Source: Blastopirellula marina (GTDB lineage: Bacteria; Planctomycetota; Planctomycetia; Pirellulales; Pirellulaceae). Taken from it: 64,000 nt of DNA. Below are positions 54,989 to 63,998 of the stretch, piece by piece. The stretch spans positions 57,521 through 121,520 of the forward strand of contig NZ_PUIA01000003.1 in assembly GCF_002967715.1 (NCBI RefSeq), in the 5' to 3' direction. The notes under the pieces are model-generated. The model did not search any database. It was given only the letters and a program-made list of their open reading frames with translations, and was not told the origin of the DNA. Position 1 is the stretch's first letter. Every line of letters starts with the position of its first letter. The translations under genes and the position numbers were made by a program.

Positions 54989-57844
54989 ATGATGAATAAT
55001 CGCACGCGGCAAACGTCGCTAAGTTTCGACACGAGCGACACGCAGGAAATTTCGGAAAAAAATCCCCAGCCCCAGGCCGCCCCGCCGGTCTCAGGCGATC
55101 CCAACGACCTGCAAGGGAAAGAGGTCTGGATCGTCGACTCCCATTCGTTGATCTTTCAGGTCTTCCACGCGATCCCACCCATGACCGGTCCGGCTGGCCA
55201 ACCGGTGGCAGCCATTTATGGCTTCGCGCGGGATATGGTCTTTCTGCTGGAAAAGAAGAAGCCTGACTATTTGATCTGTGCGTTCGACCTCTCGGGGCCG
55301 ACCTTCCGCAACGATCTGTACGACCAGTACAAAGCCAATCGCGATGAAATGCCGGACGAGCTTCCTTCGCAGATCGCCGGCATTCGACGGCTGCTGGAAG
55401 CAATGACCATTCCGGTGCTGGCCTACGAAGGTTACGAAGCCGACGACGTCCTGGCCGCCGCCGCCAAGGTCGTCCAAGAGAAGGGGGGCCGCGCCACGCT
55501 GGTCACCACCGACAAAGATTGCCGCCAGCTGATCACCGACAACGTACGTCTGTTCAACGTGCGGAAGGATGCCTTCTACACGGCCGAGTCCCTGCTGGAA
55601 GATTGGGGCGTACGTCCCGAGCAAGTCGTCGACTTCCAGGCGATGGTCGGCGACTCGGTCGACAATGTCCCCGGCATTCCTCTCATTGGTCCGAAGATCG
55701 CCAAAGATCTGCTCAACGAGTTCGGCACCTTGGAAGCGGTGCTCGACAACGTCGATAAGATCTCAGGCAAGAAACGCAAGGAGAACATCACCAACGGCCG
55801 CGAGTTGGCGATGATCAGTAAAGAACTGGTCCGTCTGCGCGACGATGTCCCGCTTACCTGGGAATGGGACAAGTACGTTGTAACACCGGTCAATGGTCAG
55901 GCCTGCGAAGAACTGTGCGACGAATGGGGATTCCGCTCGCTGGCCAAACAGCTTCAGTCGTTAGCCACCAGCGAATCGGGTCAAACGGAAACGAGCGCAC
56001 TCGAGGCATCGGCACTCGACTATCAGCCGATCACCACGATCGAGCAGCTGAAAGAACTGGTCGAAGTTCTCCGCCAACAGAAACGCATCTCGATCGATAC
56101 TGAAACCACCCATACCAGCCCTCGCTGGGCCGACCTGGTGGGTATCTCGGTGTGCTGGAAACCTGGCACCGCGCGGTATATTCCGATTCAAACGCCTGAG
56201 GAAGATCCGAGCCTGCCGCTGGCTGAAGTGATCGAACTGCTGCGGCCGGTGCTGGAAGATGCCAACATCAAGAAGCTCGGTCAGAACCTGAAGTACGACG
56301 AGATCGTCTTCCGCGGCGTGGGGGTCGAACTGGCTGGCGTCGACTTCGATACGATGATCGCCCATTACCTGCTGGAAGCCGGGGCCCGCTCGCACGGCCT
56401 CGACGAACTGTCCCGCCGCTATTTGCAGCACGAAACGGTGAAGATCACCGAGTTGATCGGGACCGGCAAGAAGCAGATTTTGATGAGCGAGGTGCCGCTC
56501 GAAAAGGTCTCGTACTATGCCTGCGAAGATGCCGACATTCCGCTGCGGCTGTACGAAATTCTGGGCGAGCGTCTGGAAGAAGAAGGGCTGACCGATCTGT
56601 TCGACGACGTCGAAGTTCCGCTGGTCGATGTGCTGGTCGAGATGGAGTTCAACGGCATCCGCATCGACACCGAGCGGCTGAAGAACTTGAGCGACGAATA
56701 TGGCCAGCGTCTTTATGCGCTTGAGAAAGAGATCTACGAGATCGCCGAGCAGCCATTCAATATTGCTTCTCCCAAGCAGTTGGCCGAGATCCTCTTCGAG
56801 AAACGCAAGCTGCCGGTCATCAAGAAGACGAAGACCGGTGCTTCGACCGATGCTGAAGTGCTCGAGCAATTGGCCAAGCAAGACCCGCTGCCACAGCGCA
56901 TCATCGACTTCCGGCAGTACGCCAAGCTGAAGAACACTTACATCGACGCGCTGCCGAACATGATTTGTCCGAAGACGAATCTGGTGCACACGTCGTTCAA
57001 CCAGGTGGTCGCGGCGACAGGTCGCTTGAGCTCGAACGAACCGAACCTGCAGAACATTCCTATCCGCACCAAGGAAGGGAAGGAAATCCGTTCGGCGTTC
57101 CAGGCCAGTTGCGATGGCTGGGTGCTGGTCTGTGCCGACTATTCGCAGATCGAACTCCGTGTGCTGGCGCATTACTCAAGGGATGCCGCCCTGCGCGAGG
57201 CGTATCAGAACAATCAAGACATCCACGCCAAGGTCGCTTCCGAGGTGTACGGCATTCCGCTGGATGAAGTGACCTCCAACGAACGCCGCAGCGCCAAGGC
57301 GATCAACTTCGGTATCGTCTACGGACAAAGCGCGTTCGGCCTGGCCAAGAGCCTGGATATCGAGAAGGACGAAGCGTTCGGTTTCATCGATGCCTACTTC
57401 CGCAAATACCCCGGCGTCGACGACTTCATGGAAAACACCTTGCAGCAGTGCTACAAGGATGGATATGTGAAAACGATTCTGGGTCGTCGTCGCAAGATCG
57501 ACGGCGTCCGCAGCCCGCAGAAGCGTGACCGAATGGCTCGGCAGTTGTTGATGCCGGAACGAACCGCCGTGAATACGGTCATCCAAGGTTCGGCCGCCGA
57601 TATCATTAAGCTGGCCATGATTCGCGTGCACAAGAAGCTGGCCGCTGCCGATTTGCAGTCGAAACTGCTGCTGCAGATCCACGACGAACTGGTTTTTGAA
57701 GCACCCCTGGAAGAAGTGCCATCTTTGGTGCAGTTGATGCTGCCGGAAATGACGGGGGCCATAGAGTTGGACGTTCCGCTGGTGGTGGATGTCGAGTCGG
57801 GGCACAACTGGGCCGAGTGCGAACCGGTCGAATTGGATGGCTAA
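54989..57844 (+). CDS. polA: DNA polymerase I
   Basis: The 951-residue enzyme fills gaps and removes RNA primers. A ~40-residue low-complexity extension precedes the 5' nuclease domain (about 44-310; AFDLSGPTFRNDLYDQYK, YEADDVLAAAA). The 3'-5' proofreading domain (about 345-540) is intact: SIDTETT near 367, GQNLKYD and YACEDAD. The polymerase domain has DYSQIELRV near 717, RRSAKAINFGIVYG near 766 and IHDELVFEAP near 898. Phe in the AINFG motif predicts discrimination against dideoxynucleotides. coaE follows after 105 bases. Confidence 0.97.
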   Translation: MMNNRTRQTSLSFDTSDTQEISEKNPQPQAAPPVSGDPNDLQGKEVWIVDSHSLIFQVFHAIPPMTGPAGQPVAAIYGFARDMVFLLEKKKPDYLICAFDLSGPTFRNDLYDQYKANRDEMPDELPSQIAGIRRLLEAMTIPVLAYEGYEADDVLAAAAKVVQEKGGRATLVTTDKDCRQLITDNVRLFNVRKDAFYTAESLLEDWGVRPEQVVDFQAMVGDSVDNVPGIPLIGPKIAKDLLNEFGTLEAVLDNVDKISGKKRKENITNGRELAMISKELVRLRDDVPLTWEWDKYVVTPVNGQACEELCDEWGFRSLAKQLQSLATSESGQTETSALEASALDYQPITTIEQLKELVEVLRQQKRISIDTETTHTSPRWADLVGISVCWKPGTARYIPIQTPEEDPSLPLAEVIELLRPVLEDANIKKLGQNLKYDEIVFRGVGVELAGVDFDTMIAHYLLEAGARSHGLDELSRRYLQHETVKITELIGTGKKQILMSEVPLEKVSYYACEDADIPLRLYEILGERLEEEGLTDLFDDVEVPLVDVLVEMEFNGIRIDTERLKNLSDEYGQRLYALEKEIYEIAEQPFNIASPKQLAEILFEKRKLPVIKKTKTGASTDAEVLEQLAKQDPLPQRIIDFRQYAKLKNTYIDALPNMICPKTNLVHTSFNQVVAATGRLSSNEPNLQNIPIRTKEGKEIRSAFQASCDGWVLVCADYSQIELRVLAHYSRDAALREAYQNNQDIHAKVASEVYGIPLDEVTSNERRSAKAINFGIVYGQSAFGLAKSLDIEKDEAFGFIDAYFRKYPGVDDFMENTLQQCYKDGYVKTILGRRRKIDGVRSPQKRDRMARQLLMPERTAVNTVIQGSAADIIKLAMIRVHKKLAAADLQSKLLLQIHDELVFEAPLEEVPSLVQLMLPEMTGAIELDVPLVVDVESGHNWAECEPVELDG

Positions 57845-57949
57845 CGGACAAGTGTCCACCAATCTCAGGCTTCGGCCAACGAAAAAATCGAAGGGGCATT
57901 CGCTCGATTTTGTCCCTTTCTTACAGAAAACTTGTTGGCAAGTGGCATC

Positions 57950-58579
57950 ATGAAAACGATCGGAATCCTGGGTGGTATCGCCTCTGGCAAAAGTGCCGCG
58001 ACGGCGTTCTTGCGCGATTTAGGAGCCGTCGTCTTCGATGCCGACAAAGCCGGCCATCGCGTGCTGGAAATGCCACAAGTGAAAGAGGAAATCCGAGCGA
58101 GGTTTTCTACTGCCGTATTTGACGATCAAGGGAACGTATTAAGACCGAAGCTGGCAGCACTTGTTTTCGGCGATTCCGACGAGCATCGCCAGGCCCTGGC
58201 CGACCTCGAAAAAATCTCGCATCCGCGGATCGGCCAGCAGTTGGAAGCGGCCCGGAAGGAAGCGGAAGTCGCTGGGGCACCGGCATTTGTGGTAGATGCC
58301 CCGGTCATGATCAAGGCCGGCTGGATCGGTCATTGTGACTATGTTTTGTATGTGGATGCGTCGCGCGAGAAGCGTCTGGAAAGGGCCCTTGCGCGAAATT
58401 GGACGGAAAATGAGTTTGACATTCGTGAGGCTGCGCAGGAAGAATTAGAAGTCAAACGACAACTCGCTGATATCGAGATCCCCAACAACAACGACTTATC
58501 CCAGCTACAAGCAGCGATCCGAACCTTTTGGGATCGGCGTATTGCTCCCCCGCCAGGGCCTCGCGGGAATCCGTGGTAA
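57950..58579 (+). CDS. coaE: Dephospho-CoA kinase
   Basis: The protein has 209 residues from ATG 57950, giving MKTIGILGGIASGKSAATAF; the frame could start earlier at TTG 57932. It phosphorylates the 3'-OH of the ribose of dephospho-CoA, the last step of CoA synthesis. The P-loop GGIASGKS lies at 8-15, FDADKAGHRVL holds the dephospho-CoA-binding Asp, and VVDAPVMIKAGW and the LERALARNWTENEF lid follow. It lies downstream of polA, as in several bacteria. Confidence 0.95.
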   Translation: MKTIGILGGIASGKSAATAFLRDLGAVVFDADKAGHRVLEMPQVKEEIRARFSTAVFDDQGNVLRPKLAALVFGDSDEHRQALADLEKISHPRIGQQLEAARKEAEVAGAPAFVVDAPVMIKAGWIGHCDYVLYVDASREKRLERALARNWTENEFDIREAAQEELEVKRQLADIEIPNNNDLSQLQAAIRTFWDRRIAPPPGPRGNPW

Positions 58580-58962
58580 CTTCCCCAAAGATTTTCCTTT
58601 TCGCAATAATCGTCTGCGAATAGGCTTCGGGAATTTAGTGGCGATGAAACCCACATTACAGCAAAGGTGGGGGTCAAGAAATTACCTGCGTCGATAGCAG
58701 CCTGAATTATCGTTACCCCTTTAATTTACAACCATTTACGAAGACTCGGATTCCTGCGAATATCGCCTCGCGAATCTTCGAGCGTTTTGCTACAACGAAA
58801 GAGCCTCCTCCTCATCCTGGAACAGCCTGCGTCCACCGAAGACGCCCTGCATGCCGATTTTTTAAAGAACCGCTTCGCTAGGTAGCCGGTCTGAACAGTT
58901 GGTTAAGGGACATTCCTTTAGACAACTCTGGCCAGGAAACTCCTCTTGGAGAACATTCTCCT
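58580..58962. other. Leader/intergenic region upstream of rho
   Basis: About 383 bases with no ORF. Long C/T-rich stretches and scarce G runs (for example GCCTCCTCCTCATCCTGG at 58803) resemble a Rho-utilisation type leader. Two mutually exclusive hairpins at its right end are listed separately. Confidence 0.4.
58940..58961 (+). promoter_or_regulatory. Overlapping hairpins at the rho ribosome binding site
   Basis: GGAG (58948-58951) can pair with CTCC at 58940-58943 (loop TCTT). Alternatively GGAGAA (58948-58953) can pair with TTCTCC at 58956-58961. Either would hide the only Shine-Dalgarno-like site before the ATG at 58963. Confidence 0.35.
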
Positions 58963-60591
58963 ATGGCACACAGAAACACGACAACAAACCGAAATACAAA
59001 CAACAATTCGAATTCGAATAACAAGTTAACGTCCCGGGTCTCGAAGGACGCCAACGCTTTTGGTGCCGGTATTTTGCCGGAAACCAACGAGGCGGCTTCG
59101 GATCAAGCCAATTATCCCATGCCCAACGCGCCCCAACCCTCAGATTCTTCCTCGAACCACGCCTCGGACGGTCATCGCTCGTCGCGCGGATCGAACCGAC
59201 GCAACAACAACCATAACAATTACGACGATGGTCCCGAGCCAATGTCGCTGGCCGAGCAGATCGCTCGCGGCAAGCATCGTGGCGATCAAGGGGAAGACGA
59301 CGAGCAGTTCGAGCAGCTTAAGCACAGTGAAGTGCACATCGCCGAACTGCAGAAGATGTCGATGCAGGAACTGATTGAAGAGGCCCGCAAGGAGAACCTC
59401 GAAGACGTTTCCGGCTCGCGCCGCCAGGACCTGATCTTCCGCATCCTGAAGGAACGCGTGAAGATGTCGGGCTTGATGTACGGCGAAGGTACGCTGGAAA
59501 TCCTGCCCGATGGCTTTGGCTTCTTGCGTAGCCCCGACTACCACTATCTGTCGTGCCCGGACGATATCTACGTCTCTCCCAGCCAGATCCGCCGATTTGG
59601 TTTGAAGACCGGTAACATCGTCACCGGGCAGATTCGTCCACCGAAGGAAAACGAACGCTACTTCGCGCTGTTGCGTGTGGAAGCAGTTAACTATCAGGAC
59701 CCGAACGTCGCGGCCCAGAAGGTCTTTTTCGACGACCTGACGCCACTGCATCCGGACGATCGGATCCGCATGGAAACGACCCCAGACGAATACAGCGGAC
59801 GCATTATAGACCTGATCGTGCCGATCGGTTTCGGTCAGCGTGGCCTGATCGTCAGCCCACCGCGGGCCGGTAAGACGATCATGATGCAGAACATGGCCAA
59901 GGCCGTTCTCACGAACTACCCCGACGCCTACTGCATTATGCTGCTGATCGACGAACGTCCCGAGGAAGTAACCGACATGGAGCGGCAGGTCAAAGGACCC
60001 AACTGCGAAGTGATCAGTTCGACCTTCGACGAACCGCCGTCGCGTCACGTGCAAGTGGCCGAAATGGTCATCGAAAAAGCCAAGCGTATGGTCGAGTTCG
60101 GGACCGACGTGGTCATCTTCCTCGACTCGATCACGCGATTGGCTCGGGCCTGGAATAGCGAATGTCCCCCTTCGGGCAAGCTGCTTTCCGGTGGTCTGGA
60201 TGCCAACGCCTTGCAACGCCCCAAACGCTTCCTCGGCTCGGCCCGTAAGGTCGAAGAGGGGGGCTCGCTGACGATTATCGCCACAGCCCTGGTCGACACC
60301 GGCAGCCGCATGGACGACGTGATCTTCGAAGAGTTCAAGGGAACCGGTAACCAGGAAATCGTGCTCGATCGCCGTATGGTCGACCGTCGCATTTACCCGG
60401 CCATCGACATCAACGCCAGCGGTACCCGCCGCGAAGAGATGCTGATGGATCCCGAAGAATACCGCCGCGTGTGCATCCTGCGTCGCGTACTCAACGAAAT
60501 GAACCCGCCCGACGCGATGGAGTTCCTGCTTGGTCATATGAGCAAGAACAAGACCAACGCCGAGTTTCTGATGAGCATGAATGTGCAGTAA
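58963..60591 (+). CDS. rho: Transcription termination factor Rho
   Basis: The 542-residue RNA helicase ends transcripts. An unusual N-terminal region of about 120 residues is rich in Asn, Ser and Arg ([27 protein letters not shown]). The Rho N-terminal helix-extended domain then follows with [20 protein letters not shown]. The primary RNA site is GDVFGF-like [14 protein letters not shown]. The P-loop is SPPRAGKT near 300, where most Rho proteins have [28 protein letters not shown] and [20 protein letters not shown] complete the ATPase. The start at 58963 is the first ATG after the hairpins. Confidence 0.97.
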   Translation: MAHRNTTTNRNTNNNSNSNNKLTSRVSKDANAFGAGILPETNEAASDQANYPMPNAPQPSDSSSNHASDGHRSSRGSNRRNNNHNNYDDGPEPMSLAEQIARGKHRGDQGEDDEQFEQLKHSEVHIAELQKMSMQELIEEARKENLEDVSGSRRQDLIFRILKERVKMSGLMYGEGTLEILPDGFGFLRSPDYHYLSCPDDIYVSPSQIRRFGLKTGNIVTGQIRPPKENERYFALLRVEAVNYQDPNVAAQKVFFDDLTPLHPDDRIRMETTPDEYSGRIIDLIVPIGFGQRGLIVSPPRAGKTIMMQNMAKAVLTNYPDAYCIMLLIDERPEEVTDMERQVKGPNCEVISSTFDEPPSRHVQVAEMVIEKAKRMVEFGTDVVIFLDSITRLARAWNSECPPSGKLLSGGLDANALQRPKRFLGSARKVEEGGSLTIIATALVDTGSRMDDVIFEEFKGTGNQEIVLDRRMVDRRIYPAIDINASGTRREEMLMDPEEYRRVCILRRVLNEMNPPDAMEFLLGHMSKNKTNAEFLMSMNVQ

Positions 60592-60626
60592 GGCACACTT
60601 CACGCTGACCGCGTTCCAACGAATCC

Positions 60627-60729
60627 TGTCCCCTCTCCCTTCCCAAGGGAGAGGGCTAGGGTGAGGGTTGGGAAGCGGGTACCATTTTGGCCCCTCACCC
60701 TAACCCTCTCCCCCAAGGGGCGAGGGGAC
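60627..60729. repeat. Complete family A doublet: two inverted hairpin units around GGTACC
   Basis: The left unit is GTCCCCTCTCCCTTCCCAAG followed by GGAGAGGGCTAGGGTGAGGG. The centre is GGGTACCATTTTGG. The right unit is CCCCTCACCCTAACCCTCTC followed by CCCCAAGGGGCGAGGGGAC. The two units are near-inverted, giving a palindrome of about 100 bases 36 bases after the rho stop. Its layout is like a REPIN. Confidence 0.85.
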
Positions 60730-60778
60730 CCGAGTTTGGTCTCTCTCACCTCCGTGCAATTCCCGAATTGAGATTACC

Positions 60779-61261
60779 GTGCCTAACATCTTCTCCGGAA
60801 CCGATTACCGTCCGACGGGCGATCGCGTGGCGATTGTCGTTTCGACTTACAACACCTCGATTACCGACAAGCTGCTGACCGGTTCGCTGCAAACGTTGGA
60901 AAGCCGCGGGTTCGCCCAGGCTGACATCGACGTGGCCAAGGTGCCGGGTGCCTGGGAAATTCCGCTTGCTGCCTCCGTGATGGCCAAAAGTGGGAAGTAT
61001 GCCGCTGTCATTTGCCTGGGATGTGTGATCCGCGGCGAAACGACGCACGACGTCCACATCAACACCCAGGTCAGCCAGACACTGGGCAACCTGGCGATGC
61101 AGTGCCAAATCCCGGTTGCGTTTGGCGTGCTGACTTGCAATACCGTCGAACAGGCCATCAGCCGATCTGGGGGAGCCGTGGGCAATAAGGGAGTCGAAGC
61201 CGCGGAAGCTGCCCTGGAAATGATGGGACTTCTGCGAAATCTGCCGCAGTCGAAACCATGA
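60779..61261 (+). CDS. ribH: 6,7-dimethyl-8-ribityllumazine synthase
   Basis: The 160-residue enzyme starts at GTG 60779. It joins a butanone phosphate to the ribitylaminouracil in riboflavin synthesis and usually forms a 60-mer shell or pentamer. VPGAWEIPLAA holds the substrate-binding loop, GCVIRGETTH the catalytic His (near residue 90), and GVLTCNTVEQAISR with KGVEAA the conserved C-terminal half. It precedes nusB by about 107 bases, a common order. No FMN riboswitch is visible upstream. Confidence 0.95.
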   Translation: MPNIFSGTDYRPTGDRVAIVVSTYNTSITDKLLTGSLQTLESRGFAQADIDVAKVPGAWEIPLAASVMAKSGKYAAVICLGCVIRGETTHDVHINTQVSQTLGNLAMQCQIPVAFGVLTCNTVEQAISRSGGAVGNKGVEAAEAALEMMGLLRNLPQSKP

Positions 61262-61367
61262 ACTGGCCACGCTCGCTATAATTCAACCAATCTGGCCGGC
61301 GAACCCCAACAAGTCGCATCGTGTGCCGGCAAGACGTATTCGAGACGAAGGCATTCTCTAGATTCCC

Positions 61368-61793
61368 ATGGCAAGACGTAGTCGAGCTCGTGAAGTTGTT
61401 CTCCAAATCCTCTATCAAGAGGATCTCAATCCCGATGCGGATCCGCGTCTGGCCGATGAGTTCCTGCGTGCGCGTTTGAAGCATGACGAGAACCTGATTC
61501 AGTTCGGCCGTTACCTGCTGATCGGTACTCGCGAACACCGCAAGAAGATCGACATGCAGTTGGAACGCTTCGCCGACAACTGGAGCCTCCGCCGCATGGC
61601 CGCGACCGATCGTAACTTGTTGCGGCTGGGTGCGTTCGAGATCATCTATTCCGACACGCCGGCCCGCGTGGCCATCAACGAAGCGGTTGAACTGGCCAAA
61701 CGCTTCGGTGGCAAACACAGTCCCCAGTTCGTCAACGGTCTGCTGGACCGGATTCTGAAAAGCATCCAAGCCGAAGGTGCCGATCCTGCCTAG
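61368..61793 (+). CDS. nusB: Transcription antitermination factor NusB
   Basis: The 141-residue all-helical RNA-binding protein acts with NusE in rRNA antitermination. It opens RRSRAREVVLQILYQEDLNP. RRMAATDRNLLRLGAFEIIY and AINEAVELAKRFGG followed by FVNGLLDRI are the conserved segments. ATG 61368 is the only reasonable start. It lies between ribH and ftsY on one strand. Confidence 0.95.
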   Translation: MARRSRAREVVLQILYQEDLNPDADPRLADEFLRARLKHDENLIQFGRYLLIGTREHRKKIDMQLERFADNWSLRRMAATDRNLLRLGAFEIIYSDTPARVAINEAVELAKRFGGKHSPQFVNGLLDRILKSIQAEGADPA

Positions 61794-61890
61794 CTGGCGG
61801 TGGCAGACAATCAGCCGAGATTCGGCTACATTGGCGTTGGACCAATGGTTACTTACGCCCCACCCAGGGGAAGAGGATTGATTCGTAGCG

Positions 61891-62883
61891 ATGGGCATAT
61901 TCGGATTCGGTAAGAAGAAAGAAGACGCGGAAACGAGCTCAGCGGAAGCCACTTCGGAAAAGGAAGCGGGCTTCTTTGGCCGGTTGGGGCAAGGTCTTGA
62001 GAAGACGCGCCGCCTGCTTAACACCGACATCCGCGACCTCTTCAAGGCGGAAGGCCGCCTGGTCGACGAAGAGTTGCTCGACGAGATCTTCGCGATTCTC
62101 ATTCGCACCGATATGGGGGCCGGACCAGCCAACCAAATCAAAGACCGCATTGCCCGCGACTTCCGCGGCCGTGTTGTCCATACCGAAGACATCCTGAAGA
62201 ACATTCAGGACGAACTGGCAGGCCTGATGCAGCAGGACAAAGAGCCCATCAAAATGGCGGCTCAAGGTCCGACGGTCATCCTGGTCGTGGGTGTGAATGG
62301 GGCTGGCAAAACGACTTCGATTGCCAAGCTGACGCGGTGGTTTATCGATCAAGGGAACTCCGTGGTGTTGGGGGCTGGCGATACGTTTCGGGCGGCGGCT
62401 TCCGAACAGCTTTCGATCTGGGCCGAACGGCTCGGCGCAACGATCATCCGCGGCGAAGCTGGCAGCGATCCGGCCAGCGTCGCGTTTCGCGCGGTCGACG
62501 AAGGGCTGAAGCTGAATGCCGACGTCGTCATCATCGATACGGCAGGTCGTCTGCAAACGCAGAAGAACCTGATGACCCAACTCGACAAAATGCGACGCGT
62601 GATCGGCAAGAAGATCGAAGATGCTCCGCACGAAGTACTGCTCGTGCTGGATGCCACCGCCGGTCAAAACGGCATCAGCCAGGCCAAAGGCTTCTCGGAC
62701 GCGGCGCAGTGTACCGGCATCGTGCTGACCAAGCTCGACGGAACCGCCAAGGGGGGCGTCGTGGTGCCGATCCGCAAGGAATTCCAACTGCCGGTGAAGT
62801 TCATCGGCGTGGGGGAAAAGCCGGAAGACCTGACCCGCTTCGATCCCGAAGCATTCTGCAACGCTCTGTTCGCTACGAGCTAG
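61891..62883 (+). CDS. ftsY: Signal recognition particle receptor FtsY
   Basis: The 330-residue GTPase receives SRP-bound ribosomes at the membrane. A short acidic A domain (about 1-40) precedes the N domain (TRRLLNTDIRDLF) and the G domain: GVNGAGKTTS near 134, DTAGRLQ, TKLDGTAKGG and GVGEKPEDL. The A domain is much shorter than in E. coli. It follows nusB by 97 bases. Confidence 0.96.
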   Translation: MGIFGFGKKKEDAETSSAEATSEKEAGFFGRLGQGLEKTRRLLNTDIRDLFKAEGRLVDEELLDEIFAILIRTDMGAGPANQIKDRIARDFRGRVVHTEDILKNIQDELAGLMQQDKEPIKMAAQGPTVILVVGVNGAGKTTSIAKLTRWFIDQGNSVVLGAGDTFRAAASEQLSIWAERLGATIIRGEAGSDPASVAFRAVDEGLKLNADVVIIDTAGRLQTQKNLMTQLDKMRRVIGKKIEDAPHEVLLVLDATAGQNGISQAKGFSDAAQCTGIVLTKLDGTAKGGVVVPIRKEFQLPVKFIGVGEKPEDLTRFDPEAFCNALFATS

Positions 62884-63058
62884 CATCGTAGCGCTGTCCC
62901 TAATTTGACTGTGGTGCCGGTTCTGCGGGATTTTCGCTTAATTCCTGCCTGGGGACTCGCCGATGCTTATGGTGCGGCATGTCTCCGTGTCCGTGGGGAG
63001 TGTGGGTGATTGGCCACGACTTCCAGTGAACCACAACTGAGTATTAGGGGGATCATCG

Positions 63059-63382
63059 ATGTTTCGACGCATCGTACTTGGTCTGATCATTGCCGCTTCA
63101 ATGTCGGTTACTTTCTCCAGCGCCGAAGCTGGTGACCAGGCTTTCAGCCGCGTATGGGGCGGGACCTACGGTAGCTACGACTGGGAACGTTTCTATCACT
63201 ATCCCTACGTCTACTATCCCCAAAACTTCCAGGGTGCCGAGTACTACCGCAGCCGCGAGAGCCTGTACTACCGCTACCCAACCGAAATGCGAATTCCGGT
63301 CTACAACGAGCAGTGGCAGAACCACTACCCCAACGGTCGCTTGTACCACTCGGGGCATCACTTCCTGTTGGATGTGTTCTAA
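63059..63382 (+). CDS. Small secreted tyrosine-rich protein
   Basis: The 107-residue protein starts at ATG 63059, eight bases after GGGGGA. A signal peptide MFRRIVLGLIIAASMSVTFS ends near AEAG (22-25). The mature part is unusually rich in Tyr (FYHYPYVYYPQNF, YYRSRESLYYRYP) and ends GRLYHSGHHFLLDVF. Similar short exported proteins with this C-terminal pattern recur in planctomycetes; their function is unknown to me. An intrinsic terminator follows about 95 bases downstream. Confidence 0.8.
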   Translation: MFRRIVLGLIIAASMSVTFSSAEAGDQAFSRVWGGTYGSYDWERFYHYPYVYYPQNFQGAEYYRSRESLYYRYPTEMRIPVYNEQWQNHYPNGRLYHSGHHFLLDVF

Positions 63383-63998
63383 AGCGACCGTTTGAAGTTG
63401 GAAGTGTTTCGTTTTCAGTCCGAGGATCGTAAAGGTCTTCCTGGACGCAGCACCTCAAATCAAAATCATGGAAAAGGCGAGAGCTTGCCCGCACAGGCTC
63501 TCGTCTTTTTGTTTGCGCGCATCCGAACCCAGCACGCCCAATAGACGACGCCGCAGGATCTGGCGGTGGTACTGCTTGCCGCTGCTTAGCACGCCCAAGC
63601 AGACTTGGGCGTGGCCCCCGGGGTGGTGTTGGGTGCGGTGAGGGTTGGGGTATCTGGTGTTGCTCGGACCTTGATACCCGCCGGCAGTCAGCCGAGCCCC
63701 CGCGATCCGGCCCCCTCGCCCCTGCAGGGAGAGGGTTAGGGTGAGAGGTTTTCTTGTTGGGTGGCGACTCTAGCGTGGGTAGTGATCTGGTAAGAATCGC
63801 ATCGACATCGATCGTTTTCGGCCGCAGGTTGTTGAACGATTCCTCGCGCCGCGTAAAGTTACCGTGCGCATCGACGCGGAAGCGAGGGATACTCGGTCGT
63901 TGTTGGATGGCCTCGTGCATCTCTTGGTCGAGGGAATCAAGGGGTGGCGGCGTTCGCTCTTTCGTCTCTTGCGCTTTCTGCAGCGCGGCGATCTCCGC
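63144..63998 (-). CDS. Partial hypothetical gene entering from the right edge
   Basis: The frame runs from the window edge leftwards: AEIAALQKAQETKERTPPPL, then MHEAIQQRPSIPRFRVDAHG, NFTRREESFNN and KTIDVDAILTRSLPTLES. That part (63998 to about 63755) has protein-like codon use and helix propensity. The frame then enters the family A repeat (reading HPNPLPAGARGP) and stays open to 63144, across the antisense of the tyrosine-rich gene. The true C-terminus probably lies near the repeat, so the coordinates give the open frame only. No function is recognised. Confidence 0.4.
   Translation of the reverse strand, partial: AEIAALQKAQETKERTPPPLDSLDQEMHEAIQQRPSIPRFRVDAHGNFTRREESFNNLRPKTIDVDAILTRSLPTLESPPNKKTSHPNPLPAGARGPDRGGSADCRRVSRSEQHQIPQPSPHPTPPRGPRPSLLGRAKQRQAVPPPDPAASSIGRAGFGCAQTKRREPVRASSRLFHDFDLRCCVQEDLYDPRTENETLPTSNGRFRTHPTGSDAPSGTSDRWGSGSATARCRPEFAFRLGSGSTGSRGCGSTRHPGSFGDSRRRDSDRNVPSRSYRRSRPIRG
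63389..63419. repeat. Family D repeat, reverse orientation
   Basis: Read on the minus strand it is ACTGAAAACGAAACACTTCC followed by AACTTCAAAC, a degenerate copy of the units at 23248 and 27322. Confidence 0.5.
63478..63510 (+). terminator. Rho-independent terminator after the tyrosine-rich gene
   Basis: CGAGAGC pairs with GCTCTCG around a 12-base loop, followed by TCTTTTT. Confidence 0.85.
63591..63618. repeat. Family B palindrome, third copy
   Basis: CACGCCCAAG-CAGA-CTTGGGCGTG followed by GCCCCCGG. A degenerate half, AGCACGCCCAAT, precedes it near 63531. Confidence 0.75.
63711..63750. repeat. Family A hairpin repeat near the right edge
   Basis: CCCCTCGCCCCTGCAGGGAG followed by AGGGTTAGGGTGAGAGG. 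It lies inside, or just past, the 3' end of the partial minus-strand gene. Confidence 0.65.

Noticed and set aside
59140..60603. 487-residue minus-strand ORF covering rho
   Set aside because: It is antisense to a full-length Rho and shows no domain of its own.
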